This document shows, piece by piece, positions 15,410-23,597 of a stretch of DNA of 45,408 nucleotides. Below the pieces are notes generated by a model that saw nothing but the letters and a program-made list of their open reading frames with translations, had not been told where the DNA came from and ran no database searches. Positions within the stretch are counted from its first letter, which is position 1; every line of letters starts with the position of its first letter. A program made the translations under genes and the position numbers. The DNA is from RUG563 sp964423675 (GTDB lineage Bacteria > Bacillota > Clostridia > Christensenellales > Aristaeellaceae): assembly GCA_964423675.1 (NCBI GenBank), contig CAYRFP010000014.1:1-45408 (forward strand), written 5' to 3'.

Positions 15410-16314
15410 TTCTCGCTTCCTATGATACGCACCTCAGGCTCCAGATGCACCTGAAATTTCTTTTCCACCGTTTCCTGCACCTGCGCCATCAGATGCAGAA
15501 AATCCTGGGCTGTCGCACCGCCGCGATTGATGAGAAAGCCTGCATGCTTCTCGCTTACCTGTGCCCCGCCAACGGACACGCCCTTCAGCCCTGCCTGCTC
15601 AATCAACGCGCCAGCATAATGTCCTTCTGGACGCTTAAAAAAGGATCCAGCGCTGGGATACTCCAATGGCTGCTTCTCCCGGCGGCGGGCGGCGTAATCC
15701 CGCATTCTTTCCTCAATTGCATGCTGATTATCCTGCATCAGGGCAAAGGAAGCGCTCAGCACCAAATACCCCTTCTCCATGGCCAAGGAATGGCGATAGG
15801 AGAATTGCATTTTCTCCCCCGGGATTTCCAGAATCCCGTCTTTCGTCCATACACGGACAGCCGTAATGGTCTGGCTCAATTCGCCGCCATATGCGCCGGC
15901 ATTCATATACACCCCGCCGCCTACCGTGCCAGGAATCCCCTGCGCAAACTCAAGGCCAGAAAGGCCCGCCGTCTGTGCAGCACGGGACAGACTGCTAAGC
16001 AGCACGCCCGCCTGGGCAGTCAAGATGTTATCCGTCTGCTGAATCGCAGAAAAAATGCGTCCAAGATGCACAGCTACTCCCGGAAACCCGCCATCCCGTA
16101 CCAGCAAATTCGAACCGTTTCCCAGTAGCAAAACCGGTGTATCCGTTTCCCTGGCGGCTCGCATCAATCCGTCCATTTCTGCTTCGCTGGATGGCTCTGC
16201 AAATGCGTCCGCCGGGCCACCAACTCGCAACGTTGTGTAGCCACTGAGCGGCACATTCCGCCAAATTACCAATCCGGGGCAATAAGCCCGGGCGCGTTCT
16301 TCAAATAACGTCAC
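15406..16314 (-). CDS. murB: UDP-N-acetylenolpyruvoylglucosamine reductase MurB
   Basis: A 302-residue MurB that makes UDP-N-acetylmuramate with NADPH and FAD in peptidoglycan synthesis. The FAD-binding core includes YTTLRVGGPADA and LLGNGSNLLVRDGG. The catalytic region has GIPGTVGGGVYMNAGAYG and GSFFKRPEGHYAGALIEQAGLKG with the proton-donor Ser, and a final EPEVRIIG. The size fits the type II enzymes of Gram-positive bacteria. The start is GTG at 16314 behind a GGGGGAA site. It opens the murB-whiA-crh/aad operon. Confidence 0.96.
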   Translation of the reverse strand: MTLFEERARAYCPGLVIWRNVPLSGYTTLRVGGPADAFAEPSSEAEMDGLMRAARETDTPVLLLGNGSNLLVRDGGFPGVAVHLGRIFSAIQQTDNILTAQAGVLLSSLSRAAQTAGLSGLEFAQGIPGTVGGGVYMNAGAYGGELSQTITAVRVWTKDGILEIPGEKMQFSYRHSLAMEKGYLVLSASFALMQDNQHAIEERMRDYAARRREKQPLEYPSAGSFFKRPEGHYAGALIEQAGLKGVSVGGAQVSEKHAGFLINRGGATAQDFLHLMAQVQETVEKKFQVHLEPEVRIIGSEK

Positions 16315-16331
16315 TTTTCATTCCCCCATTT

Positions 16332-16360
16332 ATTATACCAAAATTCCCGTGGCATCGCAA
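16332..16360 (-). promoter_or_regulatory. SigA promoter of murB
   Basis: On the minus strand, TTGCGA (16355-16360), a 17-base spacer and a perfect TATAAT (16332-16337), 18 bases before the GTG. The -35 box and half the spacer lie inside the hairpin that ends manA transcription. Confidence 0.75.
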
Positions 16361-16371
16361 TAGCCACGGGA
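16345..16371 (-). terminator. Hairpin behind manA, overlapping the murB promoter
   Basis: Perfect 9-base arms TCCCGTGGC/GCCACGGGA (16345-16353 with 16363-16371). Read on the minus strand, the stem is followed by AATTTT, a weak termination tract. It probably attenuates read-through from manA into murB. Confidence 0.65.
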
Positions 16372-16417
16372 TAAAGCATAGCTGTTTTTTTAAAGTTTAT
16401 ACCTTTTTATCAATTTT

Positions 16418-17362
16418 TTAGACAGATGGATAGGAAAGAAGCACATAATTTCCCGTTATTTTTAACGAAAAACCATCTGCCGGAAGCAAGGCTGTAGCCC
16501 CGGCAGGCAGGGAAAGCGTTCCTTCCTTCCAGGTAAGCACGACCGGTTCAATCGCTGTCAGGATAGCAAAGCGCCGATCATCCGGCTCCAGCTCCCCAGC
16601 AAATCCCGAAAAACGTTCCAGCGTGAAATATTTTTCCTCAAGCAGCTGATACCGCCCCGGAGCTATTTCCTTCTCGACTACAGCAGGAAGCTGCGCATCC
16701 AGATCCGTTACATCGATGGCTTTTTGAATATGCAGTTCCCGCTTATTTCCATTCTTATCCTTCCGTTCCCAGTCATAGAAACGATAAGTCACATCGCTGG
16801 ACTGCTGAATTTCATACAGCACGATCCCCGAGCCAATGGCATGCACCATTCCGGCCGGAATATAATAAGTTTCTCCAGCCTTTACCTTCACCCGTCGCAG
16901 CAAACTTTCTACTTCTGCACCGTTCAAAGACGCTTGTAGAAGTTCTTCTCTGCTAGTTTCTGCTTTCACGCCATAAACCAGTTCTGCGCCCGGTTCTGCG
17001 TACAGAATATGCCAGGCCTCGGTTTTTCCCAGTTTTTTTTCCACCCGGGCAGCATATTCATCATTGGGATGCACCTGCACGCTCAAGGTATCCCGGGCGT
17101 CCAGGAGCTTAAGCAGAAGTGGAAAGGGGCCTGTGACAGCCGAACCAACCAGCTGTTGACCATATTTTTCCACCAGCTGCAGCAAAGTTTCGCCCGCTGC
17201 ATCGCGGCTTTCCAGTCCGGAAATTGCGCTCAGTTCCAGGCATTCACCGGTGCGCTCGTCCGGAATTTCTTTATGAAACAGCGTCCGCAGACGGTCGCCG
17301 CCCCAAGGCGTGGCAGCGCCATAGCGATAGGCGGGGGTCATCAGAATCGGGGCAAGGGGCAT
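16418..17362 (-). CDS. manA: Mannose-6-phosphate isomerase, class I
   Basis: A 314-residue short Gram-positive-type ManA that interconverts mannose-6-P and fructose-6-P. The cupin zinc ligands sit in VQVHPND, in the KTEAWH block and in IPAGMVHAIGSG. YEIQQSSDVTYRFYDW is a family block, as is the early PWGGDRL. The start is the ATG at 17362: GGGAGG lies eight bases upstream. A longer reading from 17449 would run into the preceding gene and adds residues unlike ManA. It is the last gene of the minus operon before the hairpin at 16345. Confidence 0.95.
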   Translation of the reverse strand: MPLAPILMTPAYRYGAATPWGGDRLRTLFHKEIPDERTGECLELSAISGLESRDAAGETLLQLVEKYGQQLVGSAVTGPFPLLLKLLDARDTLSVQVHPNDEYAARVEKKLGKTEAWHILYAEPGAELVYGVKAETSREELLQASLNGAEVESLLRRVKVKAGETYYIPAGMVHAIGSGIVLYEIQQSSDVTYRFYDWERKDKNGNKRELHIQKAIDVTDLDAQLPAVVEKEIAPGRYQLLEEKYFTLERFSGFAGELEPDDRRFAILTAIEPVVLTWKEGTLSLPAGATALLPADGFSLKITGNYVLLSYPSV

Positions 17363-17426
17363 TGCGCATTCCTCCCATAACAGGCAGAAACGCCAGAGCG
17401 GCTTCTGCGCTGCATCTTCCTTGTTT

Positions 17427-17789
17427 TTATTCCACGCTCTTTGTGGCAATCACATCCACGCCAGTATTGCACACATTGGGAAGCAGCACATCCCCAGCAG
17501 CAATCGGCGCTTCAAAGGGCTTTTCCATAATCGCCCGCATGCAATCGTCAATCTGTTTTTTGGGAATGGGCGTACGTGTTTTCAGACTAACAGGAACACT
17601 GCGCCCCACAACAGGCGCCACGGCAGTGATCATCCGCTCTGGCGCTACGCATTCCTGACGCGCATAGTTTTCGCCGCGCTTGCAGGTATTTCCTGAAATG
17701 GAAAGCACATTTTCGCCTTCGTGAACCACTTCCATTCGGCACCCCACCGGGCAATTGATACAGGTAATCGTTTCGGTAATCGCGCTCAT
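17427..17789 (-). CDS. DUF1667 protein, small cysteine-rich
   Basis: About 120 residues. The N-terminal block TCINCPVGCRMEV and later GNTCKRGENYARQE carry four cysteines that look like metal or Fe-S ligands; VSLKTRTPIPK and the final region also match the DUF1667 family. The family is usually encoded with a GlpA-like flavoprotein and a NAD(FAD) dehydrogenase, where the protein is thought to be an accessory Fe-S subunit. Neither partner is present in this window. The ATG at 17789 has AGGAGG six bases upstream, so I prefer it over the GTG at 17804, which would overlap pepV. Confidence 0.85.
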   Translation of the reverse strand: MSAITETITCINCPVGCRMEVVHEGENVLSISGNTCKRGENYARQECVAPERMITAVAPVVGRSVPVSLKTRTPIPKKQIDDCMRAIMEKPFEAPIAAGDVLLPNVCNTGVDVIATKSVE

Positions 17790-17800
17790 GAAAAGCCTCC

Positions 17801-19177
17801 TCACTTTCGCTTTCCGGCCAGCCGCACAATTGCGCGGGCAAAGATCCGGGCATTTTGATACAATGATTCTTCGGAAATATATTCATCCGCCTGATGCGCC
17901 AACTCCGTTTCGCCAGGGAACAGCGCGCCAAAGGCCACGCCTTCCTCCATGGACTGGGCATACGTGCCGCCGCCAATAGCTAGGGCTTTCTTTTCCCCGC
18001 CCGTTATCTCATGATACGCTTCCAGTAGCTGCTGTACAAGTTCGCTATGCTCGCTCACGTGGTGCGGCTTACGGCTGCTTTCCACAATTACCTGGCATTC
18101 CTTCAGGCGCATCTGCGCCAGCTTAACCATTTCCTCCAGATTCAACAGCACCGGATATCGAATATCCATCACGCCCTCTACCACATCGTCTTCCACACGG
18201 ATAATATCCAGGCTGCAAGTCAATTTGCCAGAAATCTGATCCTCCATGGCAATGCCAAGGTTCTCACCATAGCAGGTCATGCCCACCGCATCTGCCAATT
18301 CCGCGATCGCGCCGGTAGCCCCCAGAGCTTTCAGCACCAGCAGCATCTGCCCAATGGCATTTCTCCCATGGGAAGGAAAGGCTGCATGACCGGTCACGCC
18401 TATAGTTTCGATGCGCACAGCATTTTCTTCCATCCGTGCAGAAACCGGGAAGCCGAGAGCCACTCCTGCTTCCTCGGCTTTCTTCACCAACGCTACATCG
18501 CCTTCCACCAGCGCAGAAGCGAAACCAGGCACTACATTGGCCCGCTCACCCACCTGCATAGAACGAACCCGCAGACCATCCTTGCCCTGCTTGCCGACGA
18601 GCCGCAAAAGGCAACCGCCCTTTTCGATATTGATCACTGGATAATCCGCATCCGGGCTAAAGCCTGAGCGCGGCATTTCCGTGTGCTCCTTATAATACTT
18701 CATGTCTCCCGAGCCGCATTCCTCATCGCAGCCCAGAATCAGGCGCACCTTACGCCGCAAGGGAATCCCAGCTTCCTTTACGGCCCGCATGGCGTACAGC
18801 GCTGCCACAGCCGGGCCCTTATCATCGCTGGCACCGCGTCCATAAACCTTGCCATCCCGGCGCAGCGCGCCAAAGGGCTCTACCGTCCAGCCATCGCCTA
18901 CGGGCACTACATCCAGATGGGCCAAAATCGCCAACGCATCCCGAACGAAGCCTTCGCCCAAATCCGCATGCCCCACATATCCATCAAAGATTTCCGTTTC
19001 AAAACCCATTCGCTGGCAATCAGCCATGGCCAAATCCAGGCATTGCCGGTTTTCCTTGCCAAAGGGCGCACCCGGAACCGCATCTCCCTTTATGCTGGGA
19101 ATACGAATCCAGTTTTGCAGGGTTTCCACCATTTCTTCCCGATATTCCTGCAAAAGCTTTTCAATCCGATCCATCAT
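17801..19177 (-). CDS. pepV: Dipeptidase PepV (M20 family, Sapep type)
   Basis: About 458 residues of the M20 metallopeptidase family. The first zinc ligand is in AILAHLDVVPVGDGW, the bridging Asp in GRGASDDKGP and the catalytic Glu pair in GCDEECGSGDMKYY. There is a lid domain in the middle and a late HVSEHSELV/GGGTYAQ block typical of PepV. It cleaves dipeptides, including unusual ones, inside the cell. The ATG at 19177 follows GGAGG and overlaps the stop of the upstream aminotransferase as ATGA. A longer upstream reading is unlikely. Confidence 0.93.
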   Translation of the reverse strand: MMDRIEKLLQEYREEMVETLQNWIRIPSIKGDAVPGAPFGKENRQCLDLAMADCQRMGFETEIFDGYVGHADLGEGFVRDALAILAHLDVVPVGDGWTVEPFGALRRDGKVYGRGASDDKGPAVAALYAMRAVKEAGIPLRRKVRLILGCDEECGSGDMKYYKEHTEMPRSGFSPDADYPVINIEKGGCLLRLVGKQGKDGLRVRSMQVGERANVVPGFASALVEGDVALVKKAEEAGVALGFPVSARMEENAVRIETIGVTGHAAFPSHGRNAIGQMLLVLKALGATGAIAELADAVGMTCYGENLGIAMEDQISGKLTCSLDIIRVEDDVVEGVMDIRYPVLLNLEEMVKLAQMRLKECQVIVESSRKPHHVSEHSELVQQLLEAYHEITGGEKKALAIGGGTYAQSMEEGVAFGALFPGETELAHQADEYISEESLYQNARIFARAIVRLAGKRK

Positions 19178-20355
19178 TTTGCTTCCTCCGTTCTCAAAGC
19201 CTGCCCCATTCTCCGAATTCCTTCCCGAAGCATGGCGTGTGGACAACCGAAATTCACGCGCATAAAGCCTTCGCCCTCCGGGCCAAAGAAAGTGCCACTG
19301 GTCAGGGCAACGCCATTTTCTTTAAACCGCTCTGCCATTTCATCGCAGGTTAATCCATACGCCCGCAAATCCACAAAGGCCAGATAGGTGGCTTCAATAG
19401 GACCAATAACTGCCTTGGGCAGTTCTTTCTGGATTTCTTCCTGCAGGATATGGCGTCCCTCATCCAGATAGTTCAGCAACGCATCCAGCCAATCATCGCA
19501 CTGATTGTAGGCCACCCGCGTGGCCACCATCGCAAAGGTGTTTCCACTGGTAATGCCCGCCGCCTCGCACTCCTGCCTTAATTGATCCAGCATCTCAGCA
19601 GAAAAGCTCACCGCCTCCGCCTGCTGCAAACCAGCAATGTTAAAGGTCTTACTGGCGGAGGCCAGCATCACCGCACAATCCGCCGCTTCAGGGATAGAGA
19701 GCAGCGGCGTAAACACAGCAGGCTTGTACACAAAATCTGCATGAATTTCATCGCTGACGATTTTCGCACCATACTGCTTTGCCAGAACGCACAACGCCTG
19801 CAATTCCTCTTTACGCCAAAGCCGGGCCAGAGGATTATGGGGATTACAAAGCAAAATCAACTTCACCCCAGCTTCCAGCGCTACGCGCATGCCTTCCATG
19901 TCCATCTTAACGCTGCCATCCGCCATTGTCTTCAGCGGCACACTTACCGTTTCTCGGCCATTACCCTCAATCGATTCCGCAAACGGCCCATAAACCGGTG
20001 CAAAAATGGCCACCTTGTCGCCCTTTTCCGTAAAGGCGCGAACGCAGGTTTTCAGGCCCGTCACCACGCAGGGAAGCATCATCGTCTGTTTTGGCTGAAT
20101 CGTCAGTCCATGCCGCCGCTGCCAGAAGCCGCAAAAGGCCGCTTCATTTTCCGGGCAATCCCGATTGTAGCCATAGCACAGATGGTTCGCCCGCTGGTGA
20201 AGGGCCTCCGTGATAGGCACAGCCGCCCGAAAATCCATATCGGCCACCCACATGGGAATTCCTTCTTCGCCCCGCACCTCCAGTACGTCCCATTTCACAC
20301 ATCCGGTATTTCGCCTGTCGATTCCCGCATCGAAAAATGCCTTGTCATACGTCAT
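19174..20355 (-). CDS. PatB/MalY-type PLP enzyme (aminotransferase/cystathionine beta-lyase)
   Basis: About 393 residues of fold type I. The PLP lysine is in ASASKTFNIAGL; SDEIHADFVY, the CNPHNPLARLW block and the N-terminal VLEVRGEEGIPMWVADMDF are the MalY/PatB signatures. These enzymes split cystathionine or cysteine (C-S lyase activity); some act as aminotransferases. The ATG at 20355 follows GGGGAGG. It overlaps the methyltransferase gene upstream by 11 bases and the PepV gene downstream, so it belongs to a tight operon. Confidence 0.92.
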   Translation of the reverse strand: MTYDKAFFDAGIDRRNTGCVKWDVLEVRGEEGIPMWVADMDFRAAVPITEALHQRANHLCYGYNRDCPENEAAFCGFWQRRHGLTIQPKQTMMLPCVVTGLKTCVRAFTEKGDKVAIFAPVYGPFAESIEGNGRETVSVPLKTMADGSVKMDMEGMRVALEAGVKLILLCNPHNPLARLWRKEELQALCVLAKQYGAKIVSDEIHADFVYKPAVFTPLLSIPEAADCAVMLASASKTFNIAGLQQAEAVSFSAEMLDQLRQECEAAGITSGNTFAMVATRVAYNQCDDWLDALLNYLDEGRHILQEEIQKELPKAVIGPIEATYLAFVDLRAYGLTCDEMAERFKENGVALTSGTFFGPEGEGFMRVNFGCPHAMLREGIRRMGQALRTEEAK

Positions 20356-20953
20356 TTTGCTTTCCTCCCCGGCAGCGAATAATCCAAAAGCCGCCGCTTT
20401 TCTCGATCGTATCCGTCTGGTCAAAAATCGTTTTCAGATAACGAATGGCCGACTCTGCGCCCTGCTGCTTCCGAATAACCAGATACATTTCCCCGTCTTC
20501 CTTCATTTGCCCGGCACACTGGGCAAACATTCGATATATGGCCTGTTTCCCGGCACGGATGGGGGGATTAGTCAGGATAAAATCGAAAGTGCCCGGGATG
20601 TTATCCAGGCCATCGCTTTGAACGGTCTGCGCCGTCACACCGTTACTGCGGGCATTCTGCGCCGCCAGACCCAAAGCACGCTCATTCAGATCGCTCATCA
20701 CAATAGCGCAGCCTGGCCATTTCTTCCCAACACTCACGCCAATGGCTCCCCAGCCACAGCCTAAATCCAGTACGCGGCCGGCCAGTTTTTCCGGCAGCGC
20801 CGAAAGAAGCGTGTGGGTGCCGTAATCTACTTCGCCCCTAGAAAAAACGCCTGCATCCGTAACGAAGCGCAGCGTTTCCCCCCGATACGAGTAATCGCAC
20901 TGCGCATATCGATGCGCAGAAGTAGGGGACGAGGAATAATAATGTTCGCTCAT
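20345..20953 (-). CDS. RsmC-like class I SAM-dependent methyltransferase
   Basis: A 202-residue protein with SAM-binding VLDLGCGWGAIGV and the catalytic NPPIRAGK (N-P-P-[FYI]) used for amino-group methylation of guanine. The opening HYYSSSPTSAHR and the TDAGVFSRGEVDYGT block match the short Gram-positive relatives of RsmC (16S rRNA m2G1207). Target specificity is inferred from family. The ATG overlaps the stop of the RsuA-type gene by four bases. Confidence 0.9.
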   Translation of the reverse strand: MSEHYYSSSPTSAHRYAQCDYSYRGETLRFVTDAGVFSRGEVDYGTHTLLSALPEKLAGRVLDLGCGWGAIGVSVGKKWPGCAIVMSDLNERALGLAAQNARSNGVTAQTVQSDGLDNIPGTFDFILTNPPIRAGKQAIYRMFAQCAGQMKEDGEMYLVIRKQQGAESAIRYLKTIFDQTDTIEKSGGFWIIRCRGGKQNDV

Positions 20954-21660
20954 TTCTGCATGCCCGCTGCCTGATACAGCGCGGCCATCTCCTCTCCTGT
21001 CAGTTCCCGAAACTCGCCGGGCTGCAATTCTTCATCAAGCTTTAAGGGGCCGAAGGCTATTCTGTGCAGCGTCTTTACAGGCTTTCCGCATGCACCAAAC
21101 ATACGTTTGACCTGATGGTATTTTCCCTCCTGCACAATCACGCGGCCCATGCTTTCTTCCAGCAGTTCCAGCTTGGCTGGCAAAGCCGTGAAATCCTTCA
21201 GCGGGATGCCTGTGGCAAAGGCAGCCACATCCTTGGCATCCAATGTACCCTCCACAGAAGCTTCATACACCTTGTCCACATGTCGCCCCGGCGCAAGCAA
21301 CCGATGCGCTAGCTCGCCGTCCGTAGTCAGCAGCAGAATTCCCGTTGTATCCTTATCCAGCCGCCCCACCGGCATGCAGCCGCAGGCACGGTACACCCCC
21401 GGCAGCAAATCCATCACTGTTTCCTGTCGCCCATCCTCTGTGGCGGTCAGCACCCCGGCAGGCTTATAAAGCATCAAATGCCGGGAAAGACGGGTATCCA
21501 GCGGCTTTCCATCCAGAAAAATCGCCGCTCCCTCTTGCACATTCATGGTGCCATTCCGGGCAACAGCCTCGCCTACGCGCACCCGGCCTGTTTTCAGCAG
21601 CGTCCGGCACTCGGATCGAGAAGCTACGCCCAAGTTGCTCAGCATTTTATCCAGCCGCAT
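20950..21660 (-). CDS. RsuA/RluB-family rRNA pseudouridine synthase
   Basis: About 236 residues. An N-terminal S4 RNA-binding domain (MRLDKMLSNLGVASRSEC) is followed by the synthase domain with catalytic Asp in GRLDKDTTGILLLTTDG and with KVYEASVEGTL. The size and motifs match the RsuA branch, which makes pseudouridine 516 in 16S rRNA. The ATG at 21660 has AAGGAG six bases upstream; earlier in-frame codons overlap the membrane protein gene. It is paired with an rRNA methyltransferase gene. Confidence 0.93.
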   Translation of the reverse strand: MRLDKMLSNLGVASRSECRTLLKTGRVRVGEAVARNGTMNVQEGAAIFLDGKPLDTRLSRHLMLYKPAGVLTATEDGRQETVMDLLPGVYRACGCMPVGRLDKDTTGILLLTTDGELAHRLLAPGRHVDKVYEASVEGTLDAKDVAAFATGIPLKDFTALPAKLELLEESMGRVIVQEGKYHQVKRMFGACGKPVKTLHRIAFGPLKLDEELQPGEFRELTGEEMAALYQAAGMQK

Positions 21661-22573
21661 GCTTGTCTCCTTCATCCAACGACGCGATCAGCGCGGCATT
21701 ACGCATTCTCCGCAGCAGACGGAAAGGAAAATAAGTGAGCAGCAAAGCGACGGTCAAATAAGCCATCTGCATTCCGGGAAGCGGCCGCTTCATCAGCCGC
21801 AGCAGGCGACTCAATACCGTCAGAATATCGCCGCCGCTGCGCAGATTCTCCCGCACATAGGGAACGAGCACCGCCGCGACTCCAAAAAATCCTGGAATCA
21901 TCCATAAAACCTGAATGGCATTATGCCGAAGCATCTGACCTTTGGCCTTTTTGCGCAGCATCTTTCCCCGTGCAAAAGTGCCTCTGATGCTCAACGATTG
22001 CACATCCACATATTCCACCGCTCTGTCTCGCTGCCAACCGCAAATAAAAATCAACAAAAAGGCCAGCAACAGCACGCCAATCACCAGCATGCCCTGCACC
22101 GTGGTAGCTGATTGAGAAAGCAATGCGAAAGCCTTTACGATCTGCCCCAGTTTGTTAAAGGGAAGGTACTCCATTCCATAGAGAAATAGACCCAGACTCG
22201 CTAAAAAAGGAAGCCCCCAGGCCAATCCCCGACCAAATCGAAGCCAGCTTGCCAGTAGCCAGGTTGTATACTTCTTTGCTTTCTTCTGTGGCGCGCCAAT
22301 CACACCTATCGCTTCTGGCATTAAATTACAGCATTGGCGAAGCATTTCTCCGCCCTGAAAGCGAAGCGGAAGCACCACAAATGCATAAACGACTCCGGCA
22401 AGGGCATACCATAACAGGGACGAAAAAAACGGTTGTCCCACACCCACGAAACCAGCGTACAACGCCGAAAGACCAGCCAGACGGGGAATCAACTGCACAA
22501 GCGAATGCCGCAAAAGAAGCCCCGGATGCGCCCCAAATACCCGAACGACACTTTTGCGCTCATTTTCAGCCAC
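21647..22573 (-). CDS. Multi-pass membrane protein of unknown function
   Basis: About 308 residues from the GTG at 22573, which has AAGGAGG seven bases upstream; the longer reading from 22681 would run through the promoter. At least five hydrophobic stretches are visible (around LVQLIPRLAGLSALYAGF, SLLWYALAGVVYAFVVLP, LPFLASLGLFLYGM, MLVIGVLLLAFLLIFICGW and MAYLTVALLLTYFP). A basic loop (ARGKMLRKKAKGQML) lies between. I do not recognise a family or catalytic motif. It is the first gene of the operon running to manA. Confidence 0.75.
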   Translation of the reverse strand: MAENERKSVVRVFGAHPGLLLRHSLVQLIPRLAGLSALYAGFVGVGQPFFSSLLWYALAGVVYAFVVLPLRFQGGEMLRQCCNLMPEAIGVIGAPQKKAKKYTTWLLASWLRFGRGLAWGLPFLASLGLFLYGMEYLPFNKLGQIVKAFALLSQSATTVQGMLVIGVLLLAFLLIFICGWQRDRAVEYVDVQSLSIRGTFARGKMLRKKAKGQMLRHNAIQVLWMIPGFFGVAAVLVPYVRENLRSGGDILTVLSRLLRLMKRPLPGMQMAYLTVALLLTYFPFRLLRRMRNAALIASLDEGDKHAAG

Positions 22574-22609
22574 GGCGCTCCCTCCTTCACAGGTTTCTTC
22601 TGTGACATT

Positions 22610-22638
22610 ATTATATCGCAAACGCCCCTGCTTTGCAA
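22610..22638 (-). promoter_or_regulatory. SigA promoter of the membrane protein-to-manA operon
   Basis: On the minus strand, TTGCAA (22633-22638), a 17-base spacer and a perfect TATAAT (22610-22615), 37 bases before the GTG. It should drive seven genes. Confidence 0.85.
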
Positions 22639-22700
22639 GAAAAGCTTCTATACATCGTTTCAGAAAGATTCTCTTCTTCATCCGGAATTTCCTCCTTCAA

Positions 22701-22729
22701 TTGACATTTGAAGCCAAAAGCGGTATTAT
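22701..22729 (+). promoter_or_regulatory. SigA promoter of the cyclophilin-zapA-U32 operon
   Basis: A perfect TTGACA (22701-22706), a 17-base spacer and TATTAT (22724-22729). It is back to back with the promoter at 22610. Confidence 0.88.
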
Positions 22730-22788
22730 GCATGGTGGAATGGTATCGCCATTTCCATATCGAAAAAATAATATGGAGGAATCCATCC

Positions 22789-23313
22789 ATGAGCGAAATC
22801 AAGCATCCGACGTTTACCATCACCCTAGAAAACGGCGGCGAAATGACCGGTGAGCTTTACCCCGAAATCGCGCCCCAGTCCGTTGGCAATTTTGCCGCGC
22901 TGGCCAACAGCGGCTTCTACGATGGGCTGACATTCCACCGGGTGATCCCCGGCTTTATGATTCAAGGCGGTTGCCCCAAGGGCAACGGCACCGGTGGGCC
23001 AGGCTACACCATTAAGGGTGAATTCGCCCAGAACGGCGTGCAGAACCCCCTGAAGCATACCTACGGCGTGTTGAGCATGGCGCGGGCGATGCATCCCGAT
23101 TCTGCCGGTTCCCAGTTCTTTATCATGACCAGCGACTCTCCCCATCTGGATGGCGCGTATGCCGCCTTCGGCAAGGTGCTTTCCGGAATGGAGTGGGCAG
23201 ACAAAATTGTTTCCGTTCGCCGGGATTACAATGATAAGCCGCTGGAACCCCAGAAGATCAAGGCAATCCGCGTGGATGTCCAGGGTGTCAACTATCCCTT
23301 CGAACAATTATGA
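22789..23313 (+). CDS. Cyclophilin-type peptidyl-prolyl cis-trans isomerase
   Basis: A 174-residue cyclophilin. The catalytic block is FHRVIPGFMIQGG, with the Arg of HRV; GSQFFIMT and FGKVLSGM complete the active site. There is no signal peptide, so it acts on proline bonds of cytoplasmic proteins. The ATG at 22789 has GGAGG nearby (22775-22779); the longer reading from 22708 starts inside the promoter. It is coupled to zapA by an ATGA overlap. Confidence 0.95.
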   Translation: MSEIKHPTFTITLENGGEMTGELYPEIAPQSVGNFAALANSGFYDGLTFHRVIPGFMIQGGCPKGNGTGGPGYTIKGEFAQNGVQNPLKHTYGVLSMARAMHPDSAGSQFFIMTSDSPHLDGAYAAFGKVLSGMEWADKIVSVRRDYNDKPLEPQKIKAIRVDVQGVNYPFEQL

Positions 23314-23597
23314 TGAACAGGAAAGGCGAAGCCTCCTATACGCTGCGCATCGCCGGTCGGGATTATACCCTCACCAGCGCCGATTCTCCGGAGCATGTGA
23401 AGCGGGTAGCGGTTTACGTAGATCGCAAGATTGCTGAAACTGGTTCCAGCGGATTTGTAAACCGAGAATCGGCGGCGGTGATCGCCGGCCTTTCCATGGC
23501 CGATGAACTGCTGACCGCCCAAGACGATAATACCCGTCTGCGGCGGGAACTGATGCAGGCGCGGCAGGAGTTGTATGAACTAAAGCATGGAAAATAA
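23310..23597 (+). CDS. zapA: Cell division protein ZapA
   Basis: A 95-residue ZapA. The N-terminal globular part has YTLRIAGRDYTLTSADSPEHVKRVAVYVDRKI, and the C-terminus is a coiled coil (LLTAQDDNTRLRRELMQARQELYELKHGK). ZapA binds and bundles FtsZ at the division ring. It begins at the overlapping ATGA of the cyclophilin stop with no separate ribosome site, and its end overlaps the U32 gene by 11 bases. All three are therefore translationally linked. Confidence 0.93.
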   Translation: MMNRKGEASYTLRIAGRDYTLTSADSPEHVKRVAVYVDRKIAETGSSGFVNRESAAVIAGLSMADELLTAQDDNTRLRRELMQARQELYELKHGK

